NCBI GenBank assembly: GCA_052148155.1
Contig: JBKQIY010000088.1
Location: 1 to 19,944, forward strand
DNA: 19,944 nucleotides
Direction: 5' to 3'
Source: JBBQER01 sp052148155
GTDB taxonomy: Bacteria > Actinomycetota > Acidimicrobiia > IMCC26256 > PALSA-610
This document shows, piece after piece, positions 7,411-14,024 of the stretch. Within the stretch, counting starts at the first letter, position 1, and every line of letters begins with the position of its first letter. The notes beneath the pieces are model-generated. The model was not told the DNA's origin. It did no database searches and saw only the letters and a program-made list of their open reading frames with translations. The position numbers and the translations under genes are program-made.

Positions 7411-8376
7411 ATGCGAGATTTCGACGGACGGATCGCGGTGGTGACAGGCGGCGGGTCGGGGATGGGCCGCGAGCTCGTGCACCAGCTCGCGACTGGGGGC
7501 TGTCACGTCGCCACGTGCGACGTCGCTGACGACGCGCTCGCCGACACGAAGGCATACGCCGATGGCGCTGCGCCGGCGGGCACCGTCGTCACGACGTTCG
7601 TGGCGGATGTCGCCGACGAACAGCAGGTGCTCGCGTTCCGTGATTCCGTCGCGGTTGCGCACGAAACCGATCACATCAACTTGCTGTTCAACAATGCCGG
7701 GATCGGTGGCGGTGGCAGCTTCGTGGTCGACAGCCGCGCCGAGTGGGATGCGACGTTCGGCGTGTGTTGGGGGGGCGTCTATATGTGTACGCGCGCGTTC
7801 CTACCGATGCTGCTCGTCGCAACCGAAGGCCATATCGTCAACACGAGCAGCGTCAACGGCTTATGCGCATCGCTCGGTCCGAGCGTCGCCCACACTGCCT
7901 ACAGCGCCGCGAAGTTCGCGGTGAAGGGCTTCACCGAAGCGCTGATCACCGACTTCCGCCTCAACGCTCCGCACCTGCACGCGTCGGTTGTGATGCCGGG
8001 CCACATCGGTACGTCGATCGTGTTCAACTCCGGCCGGTACCTGGGCCGCGATCCGAAGGAGCTCACCGAGGAGCAGGTCGGCCAGATCCGGGAGCGGCTC
8101 ACCCGTCAGGGCATCGATGCCAGCGGCGCGTCCGACGAGGACATCCGCCACGGTGTACAAGCTCGGGCCGAGCTGTTTCGGGACGCGGCGCCGATGACGG
8201 CCGCGCACGCCGCCGCGGTCATCCTCGACGGTGTCCGCAATGACCGCTGGCGCATTCTCGTCGGCACGGACGCCGAGCTGCTCGACCGCCTGGTACGCGA
8301 AACGCCCGAAGACGCGTACGAGCCAACCTTTACCCGGCGACTCCAAGCCGAAGGTGCGTTCGGCGACGTGCCCTGA
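7411..8376 (+). CDS. short-chain dehydrogenase/reductase (SDR), NAD(P)-dependent
   Basis: The 321-residue protein has the classical SDR signature: TGGGSGMG at residues 12-19 for the dinucleotide, CDVADD after strand 2, NNAG at 94-97, NTSS at 144-147 with a catalytic serine, and YSAAK with Tyr164 and Lys168. It continues with VMPGHIGTSI. It reduces or oxidises a carbonyl or alcohol, but the substrate cannot be told. It is longer than the usual 250 residues: there is an extra insertion after PGHIGTSI and a C-terminal tail ending in QAEGAFGDVP. These features occur in a subgroup of actinobacterial SDRs. ATG 7411 was chosen because TAGGAGG at 7394-7400 is an excellent ribosome binding site; the longer frame from 7345 lacks one. 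The gene stands alone, between a hairpin and a hairpin-like terminator. Confidence 0.93.
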   Translation: MRDFDGRIAVVTGGGSGMGRELVHQLATGGCHVATCDVADDALADTKAYADGAAPAGTVVTTFVADVADEQQVLAFRDSVAVAHETDHINLLFNNAGIGGGGSFVVDSRAEWDATFGVCWGGVYMCTRAFLPMLLVATEGHIVNTSSVNGLCASLGPSVAHTAYSAAKFAVKGFTEALITDFRLNAPHLHASVVMPGHIGTSIVFNSGRYLGRDPKELTEEQVGQIRERLTRQGIDASGASDEDIRHGVQARAELFRDAAPMTAAHAAAVILDGVRNDRWRILVGTDAELLDRLVRETPEDAYEPTFTRRLQAEGAFGDVP

Positions 8377-8379
8377 GTC

Positions 8380-8402
8380 GATCCTTCCAATCGGAAGGGA
8401 TC
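8380..8402 (+). terminator. hairpin after the SDR gene
   Basis: GATCCTTCC, a four-base loop (AATC) and GGAAGGGATC pair as a 9-bp stem with one bulged G, starting three bases after the SDR stop codon. No T-run follows. The position makes a terminator likely. Confidence 0.5.
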
Positions 8403-8580
8403 AGACGTCGACGAGCGCGGTGGTGCGCGGGTTGCGGATGCCGGAGCCGACGGGCACTCCGAGCTGCCAACATCCCTGTGTTGGGAGACGACGCAGAATG
8501 ACGGCCGACGGTCCCCCGCGCGCCTCGCGGCGTGCGACCGAACAAGCCTGCGACCGTTGGAGTCGGCGAGGACGCCGACG

Positions 8581-8610
8581 ACTGCTTCGATGCGAGCAGA
8601 TCGAAGCAGT
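8581..8610. repeat. 30-bp palindrome with perfect 11-bp arms
   Basis: ACTGCTTCGAT, eight spacer bases and ATCGAAGCAGT are exact inverse complements. The arms are not GC-biased like their surroundings. It could be an operator, a bidirectional terminator between the SDR gene and the minus-strand gene at 8797-9078, or an element end. Confidence 0.8.
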
Positions 8611-8614
8611 ACGC

Positions 8615-8630
8615 GTCCGGAGCGCCGGAC
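8615..8630. repeat. second small hairpin next to the 30-bp palindrome
   Basis: GTCCGG, a four-base loop (AGCG) and CCGGAC form a perfect 6-bp stem just four bases after the larger palindrome. Together the two form a tandem stem-loop block. Confidence 0.6.
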
Positions 8631-8796
8631 AGCTCAGTCGATCCTTCTCAACCGACGGGAACTGGTCGGCGAGGCGCGCGGTGGCGGCTATAACCAGGGG
8701 CGTCGTTCGGGGCTTGCAGCTCCTCCGAGGTGGCTCAACGCCCGCGCGGCGATCCCATCCGGAGCGATCCCGTCTTGGCCGGCCGTCTACTCGCCG

Positions 8797-9078
8797 TCAG
8801 GCACCATCGGCGGCGGTTCGCAGCAACGTCGTCACGAGGGAACCGTCGCCGAGCTGGATTTCGGCAAGTTCGGCCGCTCGACCGAGCGCCTCACGTTCGG
8901 CCAGCGCAAGAGCTGCGGCGGCCAGCTCAATACCAGCGGCGTCCGCGGTCACGTCCCCACTCGTGACGGCGTCGGCGAGGTAGCGAGCGAAGCCGAGCCA
9001 GTCGTCACGCAACGAGTCGCCGGCTTGCGCCAGATCGTTGGGATTGTCGGTGCCGTTTCGGTGCTGCACAAGAGTCAT
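8797..9078 (-). CDS. small hypothetical protein
   Basis: From ATG 9078 the frame gives 93 residues beginning MTLVQHRNGTDNPNDLAQ, with DDWLGFARYLADAVTSGDVT and a long alanine-rich helical stretch (IELAAAALALAEREALGRAAELAE), ending TTLLRTAADGA. I do not recognise a family. The sequence looks coding: third positions are GC-rich, residues are balanced, and the helices are amphipathic without a membrane segment or signal peptide. An acidic, helical cytoplasmic protein is likely. The start at 9078 is supported by CGGAG about ten bases upstream; the frame could extend to 9147, but those residues are low-complexity and threonine-rich. It has no close same-strand neighbour. The hairpin block at 8581-8630 lies downstream. 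Confidence 0.6.
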   Translation of the reverse strand: MTLVQHRNGTDNPNDLAQAGDSLRDDWLGFARYLADAVTSGDVTADAAGIELAAAALALAEREALGRAAELAEIQLGDGSLVTTLLRTAADGA

Positions 9079-10048
9079 GGCCGTACAACTCCGTGTCGTT
9101 GTTGTTGACGGAACTACGTCCTGGGACCAAGAATGACAGGTCGTCACTCGTCGTGCGCGGATGTACGTTTCACCGAGCCGCGCGTCGCAGGCACTTCATG
9201 CCAACGCCGCGCGTGTGCGCCTCATCTCGGCATCGACGACTGTCGTCCGGGCCGATCGATGGGCCGAAGCGGCTGGCGCTCGCGTGCGCCTCGACGACAG
9301 AACCGGCTCGCGAACCGAGATGGTCGGAGCGATCGAACGTCCACGGTTTGGGGTCCGCCTCGGCCGCGCGTGGCCGACGTGGAGGTCCGGTCGATGGTCA
9401 CCTTTGCGACGGTCGCGAAGGGCTCGCCCCACGGGAGGATCGCCTCGAGGATCAACCCTGTCAGCGAGTACTCGACCTCCTTCCGCTGATGCGCGGGCCG
9501 CTCCTCGATCGCAGAGGTATCGCCTCGGCGGAGCCATCGAGACAGGCGGCTGAACGCGATCTGTGCGGGTCGAGCAGACGATGCTCCGGCGACGATCAGG
9601 GTCGAGCGGCTCGTCAACGAACTCGGCGACCACGATCTCGTCGGGACATCCGGCGTCCGCCCGATCGACCCCGCAACACGGACGGACGGTGTCTGCAACC
9701 ATCGACCGGCGATGAACTCCTCGAGCCGCTTCGTTCGGTGGGCCGCGATGGTCAACTGCAACCGACGACGGCACCGTGACGTGACCTGCGCGCCCGACAC
9801 CATGCTCGCACCGACATCCCGTCTCGATCATCCGTAGCCGCGCGGGGCCTCTCGACCGTTGTCCGACCGATCGACGTGGCGGGGCTCCTTCACCACGCGC
9901 GGACGATCCGGCGTCGACGGGAACCTGCGGGCCGAAGGGTCGGCACGTCGTCGGCTTCAGTGATCCCAAAGGTGTCATCACTCGTCCAAGTGACCAGCGT
10001 GACATCCGCCGAGCCGGAGGTTCTGGGAAGGACGGTCGACAGGTGACC
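9079..10048. other. 0.97-kb region with decayed sequence only
   Basis: No intact gene was recognised. Overlapping frames occur on both strands, mostly rich in Arg, Pro and Ser as expected from out-of-frame GC-rich DNA. The one family-like trace is an HxlR-type regulator fragment on the minus strand near 9420-9560. A plus-strand stretch around 9180-9360 reads somewhat like helical coding sequence (AARVRLISASTTVVRADRWA), but I could not assign it. Confidence 0.5.
9420..9560 (-). pseudogene. remnant of an HxlR-family HTH regulator (3' part)
   Basis: One minus-strand frame reads SRLSRWLRRG, then EERPAHQRKEVEYSLT, then a short segment ending AILPWGE. HxlR-type winged-helix regulators have the same order: a recognition-helix end of the RLRxLxxxG type, YxERPxxxEYxLT in the wing, and a final helix ending AWGE. 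Between the LT of the wing and the WGE the family usually has about 15 residues, whereas here there are nine, and no matching N-terminal half can be followed in one frame. This suggests a decayed gene with an internal deletion and frame changes. The family call rests on short matches, so confidence is modest; the stretch could be chance. Confidence 0.4.
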
Positions 10049-10054
10049 TAGCGT
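10049..10054 (+). promoter_or_regulatory. -10 box for leaderless start of the ASCH-like gene
   Basis: TAGCGT is followed by exactly six bases (GGGAGG) and then GTG. The GGGAGG touches the start codon, too close to work as a ribosome binding site for it, so a leaderless start is the better reading. Confidence 0.6.
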
Positions 10055-10060
10055 GGGAGG

Positions 10061-10348
10061 GTGCAGTTCAGTCCCGACTTGCGCGACGGCGTGGCGTCGG
10101 GAGATATCACGGTGTCGTTTCGGCTGTGGACCCGACCGAAAGTCAAGGTCGCAGGCCGGTATCTCGTCGGCGGGGTACGCATCGAAGTTGACGCGATCGA
10201 GCTGGTGCCGTTCTCGATCGTGTCGCGTACGGACGTGCGCCGATCCGGAGAGCGGGATCGGGAGTTGCTCCGTCGACGTGCCGCGCACGCCGGACCGATC
10301 GACGACGACACCCTCGTCTACCGCATCGAGTTCCACGCGGTCGTGTAG
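10061..10348 (+). CDS. small ASCH-like domain protein
   Basis: The 95-residue product starts MQFSPDLRDGVASGDITVSF and continues RLWTRPKVKVAGRYLVG, a segment with predicted beta structure (VRIEVDAIELVPF), a helical middle, and an ending LVYRIEFHAVV. The pattern of a short N-terminal helix, a TVSFRxWxRPxVKxGxxYxVG strand-loop and a terminal YRIEF strand fits small ASCH-type proteins, a PUA-like beta-barrel fold thought to bind RNA or modified nucleotides. No catalytic activity can be claimed. The GTG start is selected because of the TAGCGT box six bases before it. It is alone on its strand; the next gene starts 392 bases downstream. Fold-level assignment is reasonably likely; function is unknown. 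Confidence 0.72.
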   Translation: MQFSPDLRDGVASGDITVSFRLWTRPKVKVAGRYLVGGVRIEVDAIELVPFSIVSRTDVRRSGERDRELLRRRAAHAGPIDDDTLVYRIEFHAVV

Positions 10349-10740
10349 GTCTCGAAGGCGTGACGCTCGGTCTGCTTCTTCGGCTGGGCGTTTCGCACCG
10401 GTCCGGCGACAGGTCGGGCTCGGCCCGGTCGTCGTCGGTCTGCTGTTCGGACCGATTCATGCGCTGCTGTCCCGCCTCGGCGGTGCCTTCACGGGCTTTG
10501 GTGATCAGTTGGGGACGCGCACCGCATGTCTGCACCATTGACGCCGAAACGGGACGCCGCGACCGGGAATCTTGCCGAGCGCGCCGGCCGCGGGCCGGCA
10601 AACTCCGTCACTTTTGTGTTCGGTCCCTCGACGGCCGTGCGTCGGTTTGGGCAGAATGGCCGGATGGGCCGGCTCTGGCGCACAGATTCGATTGGGGTGT
10701 CGTCGTCGGCGACAGGACCCGCGCGACGAGTGTTTCCGTC
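10349..10740. other. 392-bp spacer before the peroxidase gene
   Basis: No gene is supported here. The spacer holds a GC-rich hairpin at 10583-10599. The frame of the peroxidase stays open through the 3' part of the spacer but without any better start codon. A degenerate -10-like GAGTGT lies seven bases before the peroxidase GTG. Confidence 0.45.
10583..10599. terminator. GC hairpin between the ASCH-like and peroxidase genes
   Basis: GCCGGCC, a three-base loop (GCG) and GGCCGGC form a perfect 7-bp stem, followed by AAA and, 11 bases further on, CTTTTGT. It is 234 bases after the ASCH-like gene, so its use as that gene's terminator is uncertain; it could instead shape the peroxidase upstream region. 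Confidence 0.35.
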
Positions 10741-12348
10741 GTGACCGATTCACCGACGCCGCTGTCGCGGCGAGGTTTTCTTGGTCGGTTGGGGGTGACG
10801 GCCGCGACGCTCGCGGTTGCGCCCGGGTTGGTCGCAGAGACGTTGCCGGCTGGTGCCGACACCGTTTCGGGCACGGTGCCCGGCAGGCCGGCTGCAGCGA
10901 CCACGTTGGATCTGAACGACATTCAAGGAAATATTCTCGCCGGTTTCAACAAGGACTTCGGGTCTTTCATCGGTGTGGAGTTTCCGTCGGCTGCGGCTGG
11001 GCGCGCGTGGCTTGCGGCACTCGTCCCCGAGATCGCGACCGTCACGGAAGTTTCGGCGTTCAATGCGGCATTTAAGGGTGTGGCGGCCCGTGCTCGCGTG
11101 TCGCCGTCGACGTTGTCGGCGACGTGGGTGAACGTGGCGTTCACCTATCCGGGTTTGGCTGCGTTGGGGGTGACGGGCACGGACTTGGCGCAGTTCCCGC
11201 CCGAGTTCGCGGACGGGATGGTCGCTCGGGCGGGTGTGCTCGGCGATGTTGGACAGAGCGCCCCGACGCGTTGGCCGGCACCGTTGCGTCAGCAGTCGCA
11301 TGCGGTGGTGATGATCGGCGCGGATCAGGCGTCGGGTCGGGCGACCGCGGTCGCGCAACAGCAGCGGCTGGCTGCGGCGCATGGTGTGAAGGTGTTGTGG
11401 GTGCTGCAGGCCGCGGTGCGGGCCGACGAGCCGGGTTTCGAACATTTCGGCTACCGGGACGGCATCTCACAGCCCGGGGTTCGTGGCTACACGCCGGTGT
11501 CTGACCCGTCGAACCCGAACCAGGGCGAACCGGGACAGGATTTGGTCTGGGCGGGCGAGTTCCTGATCGGTCAGCCGACCCAAGCTGGAGTGGGTAAGCC
11601 GATCACGACACCGGGGCCGATCTCGCGGGCAGGTCCGGCCTGGACGACGAACGGGTCGTTCCTCGTGTTGCGACGGCTCCGTCAGGACGTCGAAGGTTTC
11701 TGGGCGTTCGTTGCCAACACGGCACGCACGGCGGGCATCAGCCAAGACCTCGCCGGAGCGAAACTTGTCGGCCGGTACAAAAGCGGCGCGCCGCTCGAAA
11801 CGACCGGGAACCAGTCCAAGGATCCCGGTCTGTCCAATCCGTCGTTGCTCACTGCCGCGAACATCAACAACTTCGACTACAGCGCCGATCCGGGATCGGT
11901 CGTGCCGTTGGCGTCGCATATCCGCAAGGCCAACCCTCGCGATGAGCTGACCAACCCCGGCGGCCTGGCCGACACGCTCACCCACCGCATCATCCGTCGG
12001 GGTATCCCGTTCGGTGCGTCTCTCCCGCCGGGAACGCCGGCCAGCGACCCGGCCGCCAACCCTGCATTCCCGAACGACCGAGGACTGTTCTTTCTCAGCT
12101 ACCAGAGCTCGATCGCTCGACAGTTCGAGTTCATGCAGAGCCACTGGGTCAACAATCCGAACTTCCCGGTCAAAGGAGCTGGCGAGGACCCCGTCACCTC
12201 GCAGACCACACTGCCCGGCTCTTTCACGATTCCAGGAAGCCCGGCCCACCACGTCGAACTGCTCGCACGTTTCGTGCTGACCACCGGAGGCGACTACTAC
12301 TTCCAGCCAGGCGTCGCGGCGCTGCACGCCCTCGCCGCGGGACTTTAG
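10741..12348 (+). CDS. Tat-exported DyP-type haem peroxidase
   Basis: The 535-residue protein has a twin-arginine signal (LSRRGFLGRLG, then a hydrophobic stretch and an Ala-rich end near residue 40), so it should be exported folded with haem. The mature part begins LDLNDIQGNILAGFNKDFG, the usual DyP opening. It carries the GxxDG signature as GYRDG (residues 237-241) with the distal catalytic Asp, and SHIRKANPRDE with His393 as proximal haem ligand. Length and the many insertions fit the large DyP class that includes fungal dye-decolourising enzymes. Known members oxidise dyes, phenols and lignin-like compounds with hydrogen peroxide. No upstream ATG exists in frame; GTG 10741 sits just before the Tat motif and has no clear ribosome binding site, so the exact start is less sure. 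It converges on and overlaps the amidohydrolase gene by four bases. Confidence 0.92.
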   Translation: MTDSPTPLSRRGFLGRLGVTAATLAVAPGLVAETLPAGADTVSGTVPGRPAAATTLDLNDIQGNILAGFNKDFGSFIGVEFPSAAAGRAWLAALVPEIATVTEVSAFNAAFKGVAARARVSPSTLSATWVNVAFTYPGLAALGVTGTDLAQFPPEFADGMVARAGVLGDVGQSAPTRWPAPLRQQSHAVVMIGADQASGRATAVAQQQRLAAAHGVKVLWVLQAAVRADEPGFEHFGYRDGISQPGVRGYTPVSDPSNPNQGEPGQDLVWAGEFLIGQPTQAGVGKPITTPGPISRAGPAWTTNGSFLVLRRLRQDVEGFWAFVANTARTAGISQDLAGAKLVGRYKSGAPLETTGNQSKDPGLSNPSLLTAANINNFDYSADPGSVVPLASHIRKANPRDELTNPGGLADTLTHRIIRRGIPFGASLPPGTPASDPAANPAFPNDRGLFFLSYQSSIARQFEFMQSHWVNNPNFPVKGAGEDPVTSQTTLPGSFTIPGSPAHHVELLARFVLTTGGDYYFQPGVAALHALAAGL

Positions 12349-13898
12349 GCCGGTTGCCAGTGGGTCGCTGGCGTCGCCAGCCATTGCAGCATTTCGCGTC
12401 GGGTCGTGGGCCCGTTGGGCTTTGATGCGGCCGGGAGCTGACCCTCGCCGCGCAGATGAGCTGCGGTCGTTTTCGCGTCGCTGAGCGGGTCGCTGGCAAG
12501 CGCGCAGCGCGTGGCGTGCACGTCGAGGTCGAACAGGTTCGCAGCGTTGAGGCCGAGAACCTGAGCCTTCACCGCACCGGTCAGTGCCGGGTAGCCGAAC
12601 TGGTCTTGGTATTCGGCCGAGATCGCGAACGCACGGAACGCTTGCAGCTGCGCCTGCGGCGAGCCGTACCAGATGGCGTCGGTGCCCCACAGGACACGAT
12701 GCTCCCCGACGCGTTTAAGCAGCTTGCCGATCGTGTGGCTGGCGGTTGTCGGCTCACGCAGCACCTCGCGCCAGACCGTGGCCACGTCGACCCACACGTT
12801 GCTGTTCGGAGGCACACGATGGACGTCGAGTGCGCGCAGGAGTGTGTCGATCCCGATGCGCGAGTTCGGGTCGTACGGTCCTTCGACGTGGCTCTTGTCC
12901 CACGCGCCGTGGAAGACCACGAACTGCATGTCGGGGAAGTCGCGCGAGACGGCCACGATGTCGTCGGGACCGTTATGCGACGGGTCGAAGTTCACGAGCG
13001 GGAGACCCTTGTGCGCAACGAAGACGTTCACTCCGAGATCGTGAGCCTTTTGGATCACGGGCAGACCGATCGCGGGATCGTCGAGCGAGAATCCATGCCC
13101 GTTGGGACCCCACGCCGTGTACACCTTGAACGCGGCGACTTTGCCGGTGCGAGCAGTGGTTTCCATCTCGTCGAGTCGTTCGCCGAGGTCGCCGAAGTTC
13201 GGCGCGATCACGTTGTGAATAAGAATTCGCGGTGCGCCGCCGTGGGTGAGTTGTGCGGCGAGCTGTTGGGTTCCGAGCTGATCGACGAAGGGCAGCGGTG
13301 CGTTCGCCGGGCCGGAATTGGGGACGTCGGAGAGCATCGCGACCGTCGTATCGCTGGCGAGGAAGAGGTCGTGGAGGTAGACGGCGCGGTTCGCGCATTC
13401 AAGTTGGTTCGAGGCCGCGCATGTCGCCACCATCCCGAGCACGAGCTGAACCGTTTCGGGTGCGTTCTTCGTCCACGGCCCATCCGGTGTGACGTGATGT
13501 GTGTGAACGTCGACGACGAACTCGCCGTCGCCGCCGAGGGCATGTTCGCAGGCCTCGACGTCGTGGGGCGGCGGAACCGTGAACGAACCACCCGGACGCG
13601 ACGTCGTTGACCGGGCGGTCGAGGTCGCCGGAGACGACGTGTGGGGCGCTGGCGGACTGCATGCTGCGAGGTCGATCGTCGCGAGCACGGCCGCGACGCC
13701 ACCCGCGGTTTGGAGGAAGTGCCGCCGATCCATCCCGACCGTGCGGGCCGCGTCGTCGGCGTGTGCGAGTGCGGCCGCTTCGACCGCACGTTCGTGTCGT
13801 GTCGGCTGGTCCGGTATGTACTCGCCGTTGGTTGCGGGCGTGACCCCGACCGGCAAGCGCACGTCGCCGTCGGGGTCGTCGTTGCAGGGTCGCGTCAC
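12345..13898 (-). CDS. exported amidohydrolase (amidohydrolase-2 / TIM-barrel) with twin-arginine segment
   Basis: The 517-residue protein shows a metal-dependent hydrolase barrel: VDVHTHH with His132 and His134 as likely metal ligands, FVAHKG (His296), FVVFHGAWD (His330) and LWGTDAIWYG with Asp407. This matches amidohydrolase-2 type enzymes, which hydrolyse or decarboxylate ring and amide substrates; the substrate is unknown. A twin-arginine stretch, DRRHFLQTAGGVAAVLATI, ends in LAAC with Cys80 as a possible lipobox, so an exported or lipid-anchored enzyme is likely. Unusually, about 55 residues precede the twin arginines. GTG 13898 is favoured because a TATCGT box lies seven bases upstream; Met56, directly before the Arg pair, is an alternative start. 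The stop codon interlocks with that of the convergent peroxidase gene. Confidence 0.87.
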   Translation of the reverse strand: MTRPCNDDPDGDVRLPVGVTPATNGEYIPDQPTRHERAVEAAALAHADDAARTVGMDRRHFLQTAGGVAAVLATIDLAACSPPAPHTSSPATSTARSTTSRPGGSFTVPPPHDVEACEHALGGDGEFVVDVHTHHVTPDGPWTKNAPETVQLVLGMVATCAASNQLECANRAVYLHDLFLASDTTVAMLSDVPNSGPANAPLPFVDQLGTQQLAAQLTHGGAPRILIHNVIAPNFGDLGERLDEMETTARTGKVAAFKVYTAWGPNGHGFSLDDPAIGLPVIQKAHDLGVNVFVAHKGLPLVNFDPSHNGPDDIVAVSRDFPDMQFVVFHGAWDKSHVEGPYDPNSRIGIDTLLRALDVHRVPPNSNVWVDVATVWREVLREPTTASHTIGKLLKRVGEHRVLWGTDAIWYGSPQAQLQAFRAFAISAEYQDQFGYPALTGAVKAQVLGLNAANLFDLDVHATRCALASDPLSDAKTTAAHLRGEGQLPAASKPNGPTTRREMLQWLATPATHWQPA

Positions 13899-13905
13899 AC
13901 GACCA

Positions 13906-13911
13906 ACGATA
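13906..13911 (-). promoter_or_regulatory. -10 box for leaderless start of the amidohydrolase gene
   Basis: On the minus strand TATCGT is followed by seven bases and the GTG at 13898. There is no Shine-Dalgarno sequence, so translation from a leaderless mRNA is likely. Confidence 0.6.
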
Positions 13912-13933
13912 CGGCGCGTGTTGGCGTCCCGAA

Positions 13934-13950
13934 GACCGTCGCCGACGGTC
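13934..13950 (-). terminator. hairpin after the NHL/FN3 gene
   Basis: GACCGTC, a three-base loop and GACGGTC form a perfect 7-bp stem. It lies 75 bases beyond the stop of the NHL/FN3 gene and just before the amidohydrolase promoter, separating the two same-strand genes. Confidence 0.45.
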
Positions 13951-14024
13951 GGTCAGGCCGCGGTCGGCGGTTGCGTCCCTCGAGCGCGGTCTGCGATCCA
14001 GGTTGAGCTGCGGTGTCGGCTCGG

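Larger units (their letters stand above)
8403..8796. other. gene-poor spacer with hairpins
   Basis: No convincing gene was found in these 394 bases. A minus-strand frame ends at 8401 with the coding-like tail GVPVGSGIRNPRTTALVDV but soon turns into arginine-rich sequence without a start. The notable content is the pair of palindromes at 8581-8630. Confidence 0.5.

Noticed and set aside
7105..7674. Minus-strand open frame of 189 codons
   Set aside because: It runs opposite the SDR start and the preceding spacer; the composition is Arg-rich and no motif is present.
10143..10601. Minus-strand open frame of 152 codons across the ASCH-like gene and its spacer
   Set aside because: It is Arg/Thr-rich antisense sequence without motifs; the plus-strand gene has a recognisable fold pattern and a leaderless promoter.
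12456..13610. Plus-strand open frame of 384 codons
   Set aside because: It lies entirely opposite the amidohydrolase gene, whose metal-binding motifs and codon use show that the minus strand is coding.
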